Assembly (NCBI GenBank): GCA_036346355.1
Contig: CM070570.1
Coordinates: forward strand, 50,545,592-50,609,591
Reading direction: 5' to 3'
DNA from: Rhipidocladum racemiflorum
Taxonomy: Eukaryota > Streptophyta > Magnoliopsida > Poales > Poaceae
Length of the DNA: 64,000 bases
The notes under the pieces were generated by a model. That model was given only the letters and a program-made list of their open reading frames with translations, did not search any database and had not been told where the DNA came from. Positions 1-11,473 of the stretch are shown in pieces. The first letter of the stretch is position 1. The number at the start of each line of letters is the position of its first letter. The position numbers and the translations under genes are program-made.

Positions 1-512
1 TATTTTGAACTCAAATAAAATATTTGCAACAAAACTTTATATAAACTTTTCCAAATAATTAATTAATTTGCACGAAGAGGCTTAATTCAAATCAAATTCA
101 AATAAATCAATAGAGGTAATAAAAATACCAGAAAAATTCTAGAAAAATTCTAGAAAATAATTTGAGACATTTTAAACTCAAATAAAATATTTTCAACAAA
201 ACTTTATATGAAATTTTCCAAATAATTAATTAATTTCCATAAAAGGGGCTTAATACAAATTCATTTCAATTAAATCCAATAAATAGCAAACGAGCTCCAA
301 AAAATCTCAAAAATTACAGAAGAACTTCTTGAAACACAATGAATCCAAATAAAATAAAATAAATTTTATTTGATGTTTACAATAATCAAATTAAATTGTT
401 TTAGCTTTTAGAAAATTCAAATCAAGCTTTATAAACGCGAGAAAATCAATGAAATTTTTGGGAAGCTAAACAAAACCAAAATTTTTGAAAACCCTAATTT
501 TGGGATGTTACA
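1..512 (-). repeat. Ty3/gypsy LTR, 5' end, truncated by window start
   Basis: On the minus strand this begins TGTAACATCCCAAAATT at 512, the usual 5' end of grass Tekay-type LTRs, and runs off the window start. Its AT-rich text (actcaaataaaatatttt, caacaaaact, aataattaattaattt) resembles the reverse complement of the first 200 bases of the Gypsy-B LTR at 33257. It abuts the Mutator transposase relic, so it probably inserted there. No TSD can be tested because the other end lies outside the window. Confidence 0.7.
9..280. repeat. Direct duplication inside LTR, period about 167 bp
   Basis: Roughly 90 bp starting at 9 recurs starting at 176 with about 10-15% differences. Both copies read actcaaataaaatatt, then caacaaaactttatat, then aataattaattaattt and a purine-rich ggcttaat. 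The stretch between them holds a shorter repeat (gaaaaattcta twice near 132-153). This looks like an internal LTR duplication. Confidence 0.7.
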
Positions 513-3002
513 GGTGAAAGAACCCACAACACCATAACCATAAAGCTCCTCGCTCCAAGTTGCCATCACCCTTTCCTTCATAAAATATTCAGATAGGTAT
601 GTACTAGGTTGCATTCCAAACAAAGCACACGCGACTATGACATGAGAACATGGCCTATGCAAAAGGTAGGGTTTGTTACACGAGCATTTGCAATCATCCT
701 GTAATGTGCACTCTTGGGTGACAACCCGCTGGTTGGTTGCACGCCGTCCTTTATCCCTGCAGATCACCTCGAAGCGCAATGTTCGTGCACCAACTTTGAT
801 AGCCCTATGTTTCACCGCCTTCAAACTCTTCTCATCCATGTATTTACTGATCATGGAAGAGTAAATGCACTTCTCATCTCTCATAACTATCTCAACAGCT
901 TGATGCCTGTCCACAAAGTACTTGGTTGTTCCACGTAGCACTCCCTCAACAATTCCAACCAGGGGGAGGCACCTCATTCCTCTCATCACCCAGTTGTAAA
1001 CTTCTGCAAAGTTAGTGTTCATCACACCATATCTAGCACCATGTGTGTCTTGTAACAGTGACCACTTCTCTTTCTGTTCGTGCTTGATCCAATCAGAGAA
1101 ACATTTTATTGGCCTTTGCCTTCGACGACGAATGGTCGCGTTATCTTCTGTTGGCAGGGGGGAAAGAGGCTCCGCCTGCTGGTGTGTTTCACTTGCACTA
1201 GTCCTATTTGTCAGCTCGTCCTTGTGTTTTCTTGTGAGCTCATCAAGGTTTCTCCACAGAGTCCTAAACTTGCTCTCCTGGTTCTGCTTTCACAGTCTTT
1301 TGAACATGTTCATCAGTTCCTTGTTCTTGAATTGCTTATAGAAGTTAGCACCCAAATGCCTCATGCACCATCTGCTATGCAAGTCCGGCCATGGGAATGG
1401 CTCCTCTTCCCCTGTTTGCAACTGGTTGATAGCACTAAGGCACAAAGATGCCTCGTCATGCAAAGACGCACACATCTCGACAAGTTTTGACCACCCCCAT
1501 CTTCAAGTTCCGTAGGAACCACAGCTAGCTGTCATAGTTCTCGCTTTCCCCTAAGGCGAAGGCAACTGGCAGAATCTGGTTGTTTCCATCAACGCCCATA
1601 GCGATCAGTATTTGCCCTCTGTATTTCCCGGTCAAGAATGTCCCGTCCACACACAACAGTGGACGACAGTGATAGAATGCCCTAATGCAAGATCCGAATA
1701 CGAAGAATACTCTTTTGAGATGCACTTCATTGACGGACAATCTTGCAAATCATAGTAAGTGCCAGGATTTATTCCCTGAATGCAACTGAGCAGTGCGGGC
1801 AGATTGTGGTTGGAGTCTTCAAACTTGCCGAACCTTATTTCTAATGCATTCTGTTTCACCCTCCATGCCTTCCCATAGCTAATTGTGTATTGATATCTAT
1901 TCTCGATTGCTCGGATAATTGCACGGGGCTCAAATCTCAGGTTCTCCACTATTTCCGCGTACATAATGTTCGCGACAAACCCAGATGACAGGTTCCTGTG
2001 AGCCATCAGTGTTTCCTCCGTCATACAGCAATGCTGCTCAACCTTCGAACGTTCCCAATGGGTGCCCCATTTGGGCTTGTACACATGCACTCTCCACAGA
2101 CACCCATCGATCTCACACATCACGTCGTAGGATGTTGGGGTGGATTTCTTAACCTTGAAAGTCCTTCTTAACGATAAGGCCCAATCTTTCATAGCATCCT
2201 GCACAGCCTCTTTTGTCGGGTATATACTGTTAAGCCTCACCTCATTTTCACTATACTGCCAAGGTGTCTCGCTGCTTTCGTTGACAATCAACTGATCAAA
2301 TTGATGCGTGCTCCACTTGGCTGGCACAAGCGGCTCCGTATCTTCATCTTCCTCATCCGACTCATCGTCGTCTTCCACTTCGTCCGCCTCAGAGTCTTCC
2401 TCTTCCATCCTATGAGTTATTTCGTCAATTTCCTCGCATTCGTCTGCTTGTCCCTGTGCTTCTTGTCCAATATTCTCATCATCCTTGTCGAACTCAGCTT
2501 GTTCACCACTCTGGCAAATGGTCTCATCGTTGCATTGCTCAATGTACTGCTCACGGCCAGATCCCCCAGTTTCAGTCTCACCTAAACTGAACTCATTTCC
2601 TGCCTGACTACACTGACCACCGTCCAACTGCTGCTATACGGCAACATCCCTCTCATATGCTTGCACAAGAAGGACTGGACTCCATCCCCGTTGCTGTGCC
2701 CCCCTCACATATGATCTCCACGGTGCGGTTCCCTTCAGCTCAACTAGCTGCCAACAAATAGGATCGTTTTGCATGCCACATAGGCTAAATACCTTTAGCT
2801 GGCACTTCTCCTCTTCCATCCTAAAAGTGTAATACAACCACTTCAACACAGATGAAAATGTGCGCTCTCCAACCCTGGTCAAACTTCTGTCCACGTACCG
2901 GAAATTGCTTAGATCCGCGCTCTCTGAACCATACATTACAACCCCTTCTCCGTAATAGATTCTAAATGGAACTCGTTCTCCCATATCTGCGAATCCATTC
3001 AT
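513..3002 (-). pseudogene. Mutator-like (MuDR-type) transposase pseudogene
   Basis: Reading on the minus strand from ATG at 3002: a N-terminal segment (to 2634), an acidic linker (near 2330-2480, DDESDEEDED), a MuDR-type DNA-binding region with a Cys/His pattern (CEIDGC...HCC, near 2035-2130), the MULE catalytic core (LCVDGTFLTGKYRGQ near 1620-1660; then the CxxH-containing WCMRHLGANFY near 1340-1380), and a SWIM zinc finger (CKCSC...CSH, near 640-690). It is broken by in-frame amber stops near 2636 and 1527, a frameshift near 1725 and a stop near 1293. The usual second acidic residue of the core appears replaced (VSLHDEASL). The 3' end stops at the LTR at 512. Intact proteins of this family excise and insert DNA between long terminal inverted repeats; this copy cannot make one. 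I could not identify its terminal repeats. Confidence 0.88.
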
Positions 3003-3964
3003 TCACGCACAAATTAATTAATTTCCGTAAAAAATGCTGTGACACCTAACATAACTATGTATATGTGATACAAATATACATATCTATCTATAGAAAAATT
3101 AGCTACATTCCTACAAATATATATCTACCCACATCGAAATACATTATTTCTACTCCGACTACATTCCAATGAATATATATGTATGTACTTGTATCAGTGA
3201 ATTTATTTAGATATGAAATTATTTGCACTAGAACATTATTTACTTCTAACGAAATAATCTAGTACATAATCTCTAACTTATTTGTACTCTACCATCATTT
3301 CTTCCACTACCATCATTGACTGGCGAATCGATTTTACTATATAGTCCGCTAGATGTTAACCATCGAGTCTACTCATTTTTCAACGATATTACTACCGATG
3401 TTACTAACTGATATTACTACCACCTCTAGCATACGACTTAAACGAATATGTTACGCACTCCTTTATTAGTTTCGGTATACTCTAATAATAATGATAAGAT
3501 ACTAAATGCGATATTATCAAAAAAATTCATCAGAGTCCTTTGTTTTTTGGTATATATCCTTATCCATATGTAAAAAGAGTATATAAATAAACTCTGCTAT
3601 AAATATCAACTATATGTAGTCTGCTAGATGTTAACCATCGAGTCTGCTCATTTTTCAACGATATTACTAATGATATTACTACCGATATTATTGCTCAAAT
3701 ATCTACATTCGCTACATCTATCCGTAACCTAAAATTTTTTCTACATATAAAAGTATATCTGCACTGCTAAAGGAATAAACAACTACATAATCACTAAATC
3801 TACATCTACATCTATTCGTAATCTCTATATTTGATAAATTTACATCTACATCTACAACTACAACTGCATTTGCTAAATCTACATCTACATTTGCTAAATC
3901 TATTTCTACTCTACATCTAGATCTAATTTACTACTAATAAAAATAAAAAATCAAATATTACCTA
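3003..3964. other. AT-rich non-coding stretch upstream of the MULE relic
   Basis: No convincing coding sequence. It contains runs of ctacatctac-type simple sequence (about 3790-3920) and the direct repeat listed separately. It may be the 5' subterminal part of the Mutator-like element. Confidence 0.5.
3342..3690. repeat. Direct repeat pair, 3342-3421 and 3617-3690
   Basis: Both copies contain gctagatgttaaccatcgag followed by ctcatttttcaacgatatta and a run of gatattactacc. They are about 275 bp apart and differ at only a few positions. Function unknown; possibly subterminal repeats of the adjacent Mutator-like element. Confidence 0.75.
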
Positions 3965-4095
3965 ATGTCGCGCAGTCTTTCTTCCTCCTCCTCCCCCCCT
4001 TTTTCATTCTCTTCTTCCTCCTTTTCCCTCTCTTCTTCCTATTTTTTCTTTCTCTCCCGCGCCCTCTTCTCTCCCTCTCTCGCTGGCTCAAATGG
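3965..4095. repeat. CT-rich low-complexity tract
   Basis: A nearly pure pyrimidine run on the plus strand (tcttcctcctcctcc, ctctcttcttcc). It opens a Ser-rich reading frame that looks like an artefact of composition. Confidence 0.8.
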
Positions 4096-4127
4096 CCACA
4101 GTGCGCCGTGCGATGAAATAAGTAGAC

Positions 4128-4160
4128 CTCTCTGTCGCCCTATGGAATGGCGACAGAGAG
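4128..4160. repeat. Perfect 12-bp inverted repeat (hairpin)
   Basis: Arms CTCTCTGTCGCC (4128-4139) and GGCGACAGAGAG (4149-4160) flank a 9-nt loop. Confidence 0.85.
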
Positions 4161-4427
4161 TCCCGCCCCACTTTGTCGCCACATGATCTGGCGTTTTTTC
4201 ATCAATTGCCACATGATCAAGCGAGTGACCTTCAGTTGCTATTTCATCAAGCTAGTGAGGTTCAGTCGCTATTTTAGATGGTGATTGATCTTCAATCGCC
4301 CAATGAAAGAGCTAGAGAGGTATAGTTGTGTAATTTTATTTTTACGTGGTATATGATTGCAATTTTGAATAAAAAATGTATTATTAAAAAAATTTCTATA
4401 TATATTTATAACCGCAAACCAATCACA
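4161..4427. repeat. Degenerate short tandem units with GTCGC core
   Basis: Three to four imperfect units about 45-55 nt apart, each with a tcgcc/ttgct/tcgct core followed by a form of atgatcaagcgagtgacc or ttcatcaagctagtgagg, run from 4170 to about 4325. The rest is AT-rich without features. Confidence 0.5.
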
Positions 4428-4500
4428 AGCTCTCCGTTTCTCAATTGGTTAAAGCGTTAGTTTGCTAGCAGCCGGTCTGGGCTTCAAATCCGGATGCCGT
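4428..4500 (+). repeat. tRNA-derived sequence (SINE head or tRNA pseudogene)
   Basis: Contains an A-box-like TCAATTGGTTAAAGCG (4441-4456) and, about 30 nt on, a B-box-like GGGCTTCAAATCC (4480-4492) with one extra base compared with GGTTCAAATCC. Both internal RNA polymerase III promoter elements are therefore recognisable, but the extra base and poor acceptor pairing argue against a working tRNA. A short T-run occurs at 4556-4563. A tRNA-derived SINE fragment is the best guess. Confidence 0.55.
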
Positions 4501-4996
4501 AAAATACTATAGCTTCACGAAATACTGCATCAGCTACGGTAGTATATCTACAATATTTTTTTTTACAAATAAATTTTTTTGTTTTCTTTAGATTTTTAAA
4601 AGGAATTTATATTTCTCTAAGACTTTTTTGTACGAATATTTTCTAAAAAACTATATTAAAAACATTTCCTTCTTTATTTCTTCAAAAAGATTTTATCTCT
4701 CTTTTAAAATTAACATATCATCCACGACAACGCGTGAGACTTTAACTAGTATATATATTTTTCTATTTGTATCTATAATCTCGAAGAGGTATGACCGGAT
4801 TTACGTGCATGCACCACGTATACCTTCGGTCCTATAGAAACTATAGTCCAACACGCTATACCATGGGGCCACGTTGGCCCCGTGCTCGTGCGCCAAGCTG
4901 CCCACAAGCTTTGTGTTCTTTCATCGGCCCACGTCACCCGTGCTCGCGCGTTGAGGCACGCGCAGTCCACTAGTAATAGTATAGACTAATTACAGT
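4501..4996. other. Unassigned sequence
   Basis: AT-rich to about 4770, then a GC-richer block (4860-4970). I see no coding, RNA or repeat structure that I can support. Confidence 0.4.
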
Positions 4997-5500
4997 TGTG
5001 AAACATAGTCGTTCTCCCGCATCAATCAACAGCATGTCCACAAGAACACCTAAACAAAAGTAGAAGCGCAAGTAGAAGCACGCACAATGTAAGGGTCAAA
5101 GTTATCTCTCTTTATTAGATTGATTTTTCTATACAAGGCAATGCACAATATATAGTAGAAAAACCCCTAGAGATCAATTCGGATTCGCCCACCAATGATA
5201 GAATCCTTCCATACTGGAACAGGGATTCTATTCATATCATAACACTCCCATTTGGGCAAATACTATGTAATGCACATGTCTCATTAAACACTCCTCCCAA
5301 AACCCAGTGAGAAAAAAGGGATGGAGAAAAGAGTACATTGCACTCGCACTCTGTGTTGCACTAGTTGCCTCATTAAAAACCTTCATGTGAGAAACTTCAG
5401 GAAAACTCACTAAGGAAAAAATAATGCAACTCATAATCTTCAAGATATAAAATATGATCTTCAGGATTATGCAAAAGGGGTCATGGTTTGTGGATTCAGT
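4997..5500 (-). mobile_element. 3' end of a short-LTR Ty1/copia element
   Basis: On the minus strand, 5500-5258 matches the typical untranslated region between RNase H and the polypurine tract of many plant copia elements (aaggtttttaatgaggcaac; gcccaaatgggagtg). It is followed by an apparent LTR of about 248 bp that starts TGTTATGATATG at 5244 and ends TTTCACA at 4997. The LTR holds a TATA-like tatatattgtgc and a polyadenylation-like aataaag. The upstream coding part is cut off by the gypsy LTR starting at 5501. Confidence 0.65.
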
Positions 5501-8500
5501 TGTAACAACCTGGTTTTGTTATTATTTGTATTTAAGCTAATTGAGTACTCGATCGTGCTTTTTTTATTCTTGGATCTTAATTTGGAGTTGTTAGCGTCAG
5601 GGTCCAATCGTTCGAACTGTTTCAATCGATTATAGCCCGAAACCCTAGATTTCGCATTCGTTCAAAACCCTTAGTAGCCTAAACCCTAGAGCCTTCCTTT
5701 GGAGTCCTAAAACTCTTCCCTAGAACCCTCCAAAAGAAAATCCGAACTTCAGAGGAAATAACGAAGAAATCGGGATTTTTTAGTCAAGGCTAGAGCTACC
5801 GCCGTTCAGAGGGCAGTACTGTAGGGTCACCGCAGTACCAATGGCTAGAGGTTGGTACTGCCGACCGTGGGGTATCAGCCGAGCGCCGGCGCCCATACCG
5901 GTGGCTGTAGCCACGTCGCTAGCCCATCCTTCTCTAGAGGCTTCCACCTCACCTCTTAAGCCCCCCAGCCTCTCTCACTCTCCCTCACTCGCTCTCTCAC
6001 CCTTGGCTCTCTCTCCCTCCCTCTCCAAGCTGAGCTCCTCTCCTTTCCACTCCTCATGCCATTTGAGCTCAAGAAGCAAGAGGAGAAGGCTTGATCCAGG
6101 TGTGGGAAGTTCCCTCAAGCCCTAAGCAAGCTCCAAGGTTGGTGGAATCAATCCCTAGATCAATCCATTGAGTGTTGAGGTCAAAACCCTAGGTTTCTCT
6201 ATTTTCCCTCCTTTTCTTCTTTTAGTTTAGCCATAGAAATCATGACTAGAGAGGTTAATCATAGGTTGGTTGAGTGTCTAGGGTTAGGTTAGGCTTACAA
6301 AGAATTAGTTAGTGCGAAAGAATCGATCCAAAAACCCTAATTAACCCTTTTGTCAGATTCATTCGCCTAGAAGTCATTTTCTTGAGTCCTGGAGTTTCCT
6401 TTGGAAACCCTAGCTCCAAAAGTCAAGGAAAACGACTCTTCGGTATATCCGATGCCGTTAGAGTTTGATTCTGACGAAAAGAATCAAGTTTAGACTTGAT
6501 TCGGGTTAAAAATCAAAATCTGGCAGTAATTAAGGTTTTTGAGTTCAAAAAGTTAGAAACTAGGTCTGTCGAGCTCGAAACTTGGTGAGACTTACATGAA
6601 TGGGTTCCTAGCATCATTATAATCTTAACCATGCAATTGTCTCAAAGTTTGGAAGTAGTTTGCGTGAAATCCCAGTTTCCAAACCCTAGTTTCCCTGAGA
6701 GGCTAGCACTACCACCGTTGAAGTGCCGGTGCTACCGCCCGAGAGGCAGTACCGTAGCTACAACATTGGTAGCTTTATTCCAGTGAGCTCCCTTTTCGAC
6801 TTTGGAACTCCAGCACTACCAGAGTTAGTGGCCGGTACTACTGGCTAGGAGTGGTAGTATCGTCGAACTAACCCCGGTACTTATTTTCCAGAGAGCCCCT
6901 CTTTTGCTTCTGGCACTTCCGGGCACCTGGGCCAATACTGCCGGGCTCCCGCGGTGGTACCGCACCTTGCATGGCGGTACTGCTGGGTGCCCTATTTTGC
7001 GCTGAATTCTTTTAGGCTGAGTTAGTTCTCGTTTTCCAATTTTGATTCGTTTTCATATTTGCTTCTCATTTGCCTTATTTGATTCGTTTTCATTGTCCTT
7101 ATCATTTGTTCACGAAGAGGCTGACGTTTTGAAAACTATCGACGATGATCCCGACTTCGATCCAGAGTCCGAATTTGTGGAAGAGCAAATAAGCAAGCAC
7201 CCCCTTTGATCATATTGATCCCATAATTGCAATGTTTATCTTTGTTTGTCAAACTATTATGCATATATGTAATTTCTGTAAAGTTGCCAATTGTGGGTAA
7301 TTGGTAGATAACCCCGAGATTGGTGGATTCCTTAATGACAATTGACTCGAGAAGCTTGTTAAACCCTAGGTTTAATTTAAAACATTTTAATAAATGTTGA
7401 TTAGGTATAATCATTAGTAAATTGCATATGCTTAGTCATGCTGTAGAAGTGTGGAATTAGAGGTAGGATTCAATCACAATGAGATACAATCAAAATGTGA
7501 TTTCTCTTAGAAAAGGGACAAATGGTGTGGTTACTTTGGTAAAAATAGGAAATGGAAAATGTGTGTTTTGGACACAGGCAAGATGTGTTGTGGTTGGATG
7601 CACAAGATGTGGGTTTGTACGAGGTTGGATTGGAAATTGTGATTGTGTTGGACGTACAAGTGAGGGCTTGTACAGTGAATTGCCTTGCTATGGAAAGGAT
7701 GAGGACGATGTGTTGAGAGGATCATCGTGAGCACCTAGGGTGCCGCGAGTGACTCCTGTTGTCATAGCAAGGTGTAACGGAAGATCTCGCCTGAGTCACC
7801 CTAAGGACTGAACTTGATGCTATCAACTGAGTCAAACCATACAACCACATGTGCCTTAACTTAGTAAATTGGTTAGGGTTTGACCTTACACTTTGGAAGG
7901 CTAGAGTAGTATGGACACATCTCGTAAAGGGTGTTGTTCTAGGTACTCCCTCGTCGAGGCATTGGGGTCGGAGTATGCCAATACAATAGTAATGCCTTGA
8001 GACAGGCAGGGCGAGGGTGATGCGTAACCATCGTGAGCACAGAGGTGCCACTAGTGACCCCTCTTGTGACGTAGCACGGAATACATACTACTGGGCTGGT
8101 GCAAGGGAAGAACTCTAATCTTTTGAACGGTTTTGTCACAGTCTAGCAAAATGGATACATTGAGTATTGCATGGCATGGTTGACATGATTGTTAGAATGT
8201 GTCATATGGGTAAAGTGTACAATCTCTGCAAAGAATAAATCTAATTGATTAGCCGTGCTCATGGTCAAGAGCAGCTTGGAAAATACTGCCAAATATAGAC
8301 CTTTGGTTTTGATTTTTTAGAAACGGTTTCTAAAAATGGTCTGGTACTGGAATTAGTTGGTAAATGGAAATAGTATGGTGGATTGGTATGGGAATTGATA
8401 TGTGAAATGATATGGAAAATGGAATGGTGAATTGGTTCATCAATGAAATGAATTGATGAGTCGGTTTTGATGGATGGGTGTGGTATTCCTGTTGGATGGA

Positions 8501-9098
8501 ATATGGGTTATTGATTACACAATATTCATATTGCAACTACTTTCTTTACAAAATTGCACTTGTAAATTTTGGATTGTTTTGAAGTTATTATCTTATTGCA
8601 AATAAAACTTGCTTTATGCTCAAGTCAGACTTAGTGTACAAACTTTCCTTCCTTGTCACAACCTGCATTTATATTATTGTTTCCATACACTAAAGTCTTG
8701 CAAGTACATACGTGTACTCACCGTTTGCTGTCACAAATTTTGACTAGAAGAAGGTAATGAAGATCCACTTGATGAGTAACAGTACGTTTCATAGTTCGAC
8801 GACTTCGCTGAGGGTTAACTGGGTCTTCCCCAGTCGGTTGCCTATGGGTTATGGAAGGCACACCACCAAGTTTCTTTTGGACTTCCACTGTACTTGGTCT
8901 CTTTTGTGCTGTATTTGGCTGGTTAGCTGTAAATTGTAAAGTTTAAGTCAGTTGTAATAGTTCTACTCCTTTAAACTATGTCAATAGTTGTGCATGTGGT
9001 TGTGATACATCCCAATTGAGGAATATGTGAGTGCTAGGCTACTGATCCAGGGAATTAGCACTATACGCATATGCGGGAAGCTTGGATTTGTATCAACC
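5501..9098 (+). repeat. Gypsy (Tekay-type) LTR, probably solo, interrupted
   Basis: Starts TGTAACAACC at 5501. It shows the layout of the other long LTRs here: a GC-rich section with short palindrome-like ggtactgccg repeats (5800-5905, 6705-6990), an acidic reading frame (about 7108-7200), then gatcatattgatccc, gggtaaagtgtacaatctct (8212-8231) and a tail resembling the Gypsy-B LTR end (ggatttgtat). The tail appears to resume at 11313 after the inserted solo LTR and end near 11338 (gcgtgtgaca). No primer binding site follows, so it is probably a solo LTR. A clean 5-bp duplication was not found. Confidence 0.65.
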
Positions 9099-11312
9099 TG
9101 TGACATCATACGATGTGACAATAGAGATTGTGACGTAACAAAATGCGACAATTTAGAATCCGGCTTTCGGTACGACTTTTTATCGCATTTTCGGGCCGTT
9201 TTCGGGTGTTTTGGGCCTTTCCAGGGAAACTTGGGCCTTGGGGGGGGGTCTTTTCGGGCCTTAAGTGGAGGCTTCTGGGCCCATGAGGGGAAGAGGGGGC
9301 AGCCAACCAGCCCTAGGGCACCCCAAACCCTCCCCCCATGCGCCCCACCTCCTCCTCTCCCTCCCATAGCCGCCACCCTCCCCCTTGTGCGCCACCCTCC
9401 TCCTCCCCATTGCTCCCCATTGCGCCACCACCTCTCCACCTCCCTTGCTGCCCCTAGGGGAGATCTCCACCTCAGCACCTCAAAGATCCATCCATTGGAG
9501 CGCTCCGCGATGAGGAGATCCGGCGGAATTGAAGCGAGGAAGGAGATCGCACGAACCGGGAGGAGATCCGTTGGGTTTTCGGTCGTCGGGCGAAGGTATG
9601 ACCACGGGGATCCTTGGGGTTGGTCTAGGATCTGTTCTAAGAGTGATTATCATGTTTTTAGATCAATTGGTGGTGCTTGAATTGAGTAGATTAGATTAGA
9701 TCTAGAAGTTGCCACGTTCTCTGTTTCGGGCAGCATGTGCAGTCGACCTAGGGTTCGGGTTTTCGCCAATTTAGATTCCGAATTTGATCGGCCGCCTGTT
9801 GTAGAAGTTGTAGGTAACTTCAATACCTTTCATTGGGTATAAAAAACGTTAAATTCCGCCCAGCTGTTTGAAAGTTATGCTTGTTTTACCGAACGTATTA
9901 AAATCTGTGATGTGATTGGAATAGATCACAGTATTTTGTAGATTAAACAACTTTAGAGTCCGAATCAGCTTTTCCATATACTTAGAAAAAGTTAGGAAAT
10001 TTCCTAAGCTACGCGAGGATGTACTCGTTTATTTGATTCGGGGTTTTAGAACTCAAGTTGTGCCTTTTGTAAGGCTGCTGTCCCGACGGGACAAAACCTC
10101 TATTTTTGGGTTTAGCGAGTAGTTTGCGATGTCGGGGCAGAAGAGGGTTTGCTTACTATTTTATGGACATGATTGTGAGTGTGTGGTCCCTATGTGCAGG
10201 TGGTGTGACCCCGGGAGTGCCTTCTACTTCTCGCCAATCCGTCACCGTGGTTGAGGCAAGTGTATTGGAATGGGTAGCGGGTTATGGTTTGCTAGATTGG
10301 TTGAGATTGAAATTGAATATATGATATGTTCACATGCCATGCTTTAATAATTGCCATTGATATGATGAATATGCTTATTATGTTATGATGCCATGTGTTA
10401 ATGTACAAGTTATTTATGATGTTGGCATGTTTGCATACATGGCATGATACATGGCCCGGGCGGTGAGAAAGTCATAACTAGTCCGGGGAAGGTCGGTGAG
10501 AAAGTTATGACTATTATGGAGAGCCAATGAGTAAGTCCTACATCGTGATTCCATCCACCGCGGTGTATGGAAGCGAGGAGTAGGCACCCTCCATCTTCGG
10601 GATGGAAGGGGGGAGAGGGTGCACACTGACGGGTGTGTACTCAACCATACCGGTATGAGTTTCCAGGAGATATGTGCATCGCATTGCATTTCATTGCATT
10701 GCATTATATGAGGATGTTATATGATGATGATATATGATGATGTCAATGATATGCTTACGCTATGAATATGAGATGTGTATGATGTTGGATGTGAAAAGTG
10801 GTGATGAAGGTATTAGAATGTATATTCTTGTTCCATTGCAATATACTTGCTGAGTGATGAACTCACGCTTGTGTTTATGTTGTTTTTCTTAGGTACCATG
10901 AAACCGGCATGCGGGAAAAGGGCATTAGCTACACATCTACACGTAGCTTCACACTATTATACAGTTTAATCAGTGGGAGCCATGAAAATAATGATTAGTG
11001 CCATGAATCTTGGTGTTTGGGCTTGAGTTCATCGTTTGGTTGGTTATATTTTATGGAATGGTTGAATTCCTTATTTTCGACATAAGTGATGCTTTATTCA
11101 TTGTTATTGTTGTTTTAGATGTCTTATGCTATGATATAACTTGCCTTGTTATTACTCTTGCTCCAATTCATGTTAAAACAAAGGAGATGCTGCCGAAATT
11201 TCGGTTTTTAGCATTTACTCCTTTGCTGTAATTTATCTTAGTTTATGGTATTTAGATGTTTTTTAGCCTATGTTTGGTAGCATTCAGGCATATTAAATGC
11301 CGGGGTGTTACA
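9099..11312 (+). repeat. Gypsy solo LTR with 5-bp TSD (CAACC)
   Basis: Begins TGTGACATCATACG at 9099 and ends GGGGTGTTACA at 11312. It is flanked by CAACC at 9094-9098 and again at 11313-11317. No gag, pol, primer site or polypurine tract lies inside, so it is an LTR left after LTR-LTR recombination. It holds GC-rich promoter-like sequence (9240-9600), an exon-like segment bounded by tgtgcag (10200) and ggcaag, and cggtgagaaagt repeats (10460-10510). Confidence 0.85.
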
Positions 11313-11473
11313 CAACCATTCGGCAGGCGATTGCGTGTGACACATGACTCACCGATTGATTGGCCTCAATCCAGGTACAGTCTTCGGTTAAATGGTCAGA
11401 TTTCTTATGCATTGTGTTAATTACTAGTCCAACGCAACAGTAAGGATCCTAACTGCTATTCTAAGACCAGAGC
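11313..11473 (-). repeat. Remnant of copia 3' LTR (plus tail of the 5501 LTR)
   Basis: The first about 25 bases after the TSD appear to finish the gypsy LTR begun at 5501. From about 11339 to 11473, read on the minus strand, lies the start of a copia LTR (TGTGGGGGCTCTGG) directly behind a polypurine tract (aggggagtgatg, 11474-11487). Confidence 0.5.

Noticed and set aside
3965..4186. Ser/Phe-rich frame
   Set aside because: Pure CT tract translation, with no domain or codon signal.
4431..4500. Functional tRNA gene
   Set aside because: An extra base in the B-box/T-arm and poor acceptor pairing.
5496..5500. Target duplication tcagt for the 5501 LTR
   Set aside because: No matching copy is found at the presumed right end near 11338.
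5630..5700. Telomere-like aaccctag strings
   Set aside because: Scattered single units, not an array; common in grass LTRs.
9027..9680. 217-codon plus-strand frame in the solo LTR
   Set aside because: GC-rich LTR promoter region; the protein is low-complexity Pro-rich, crosses the TSD and LTR boundary, and matches no domain.
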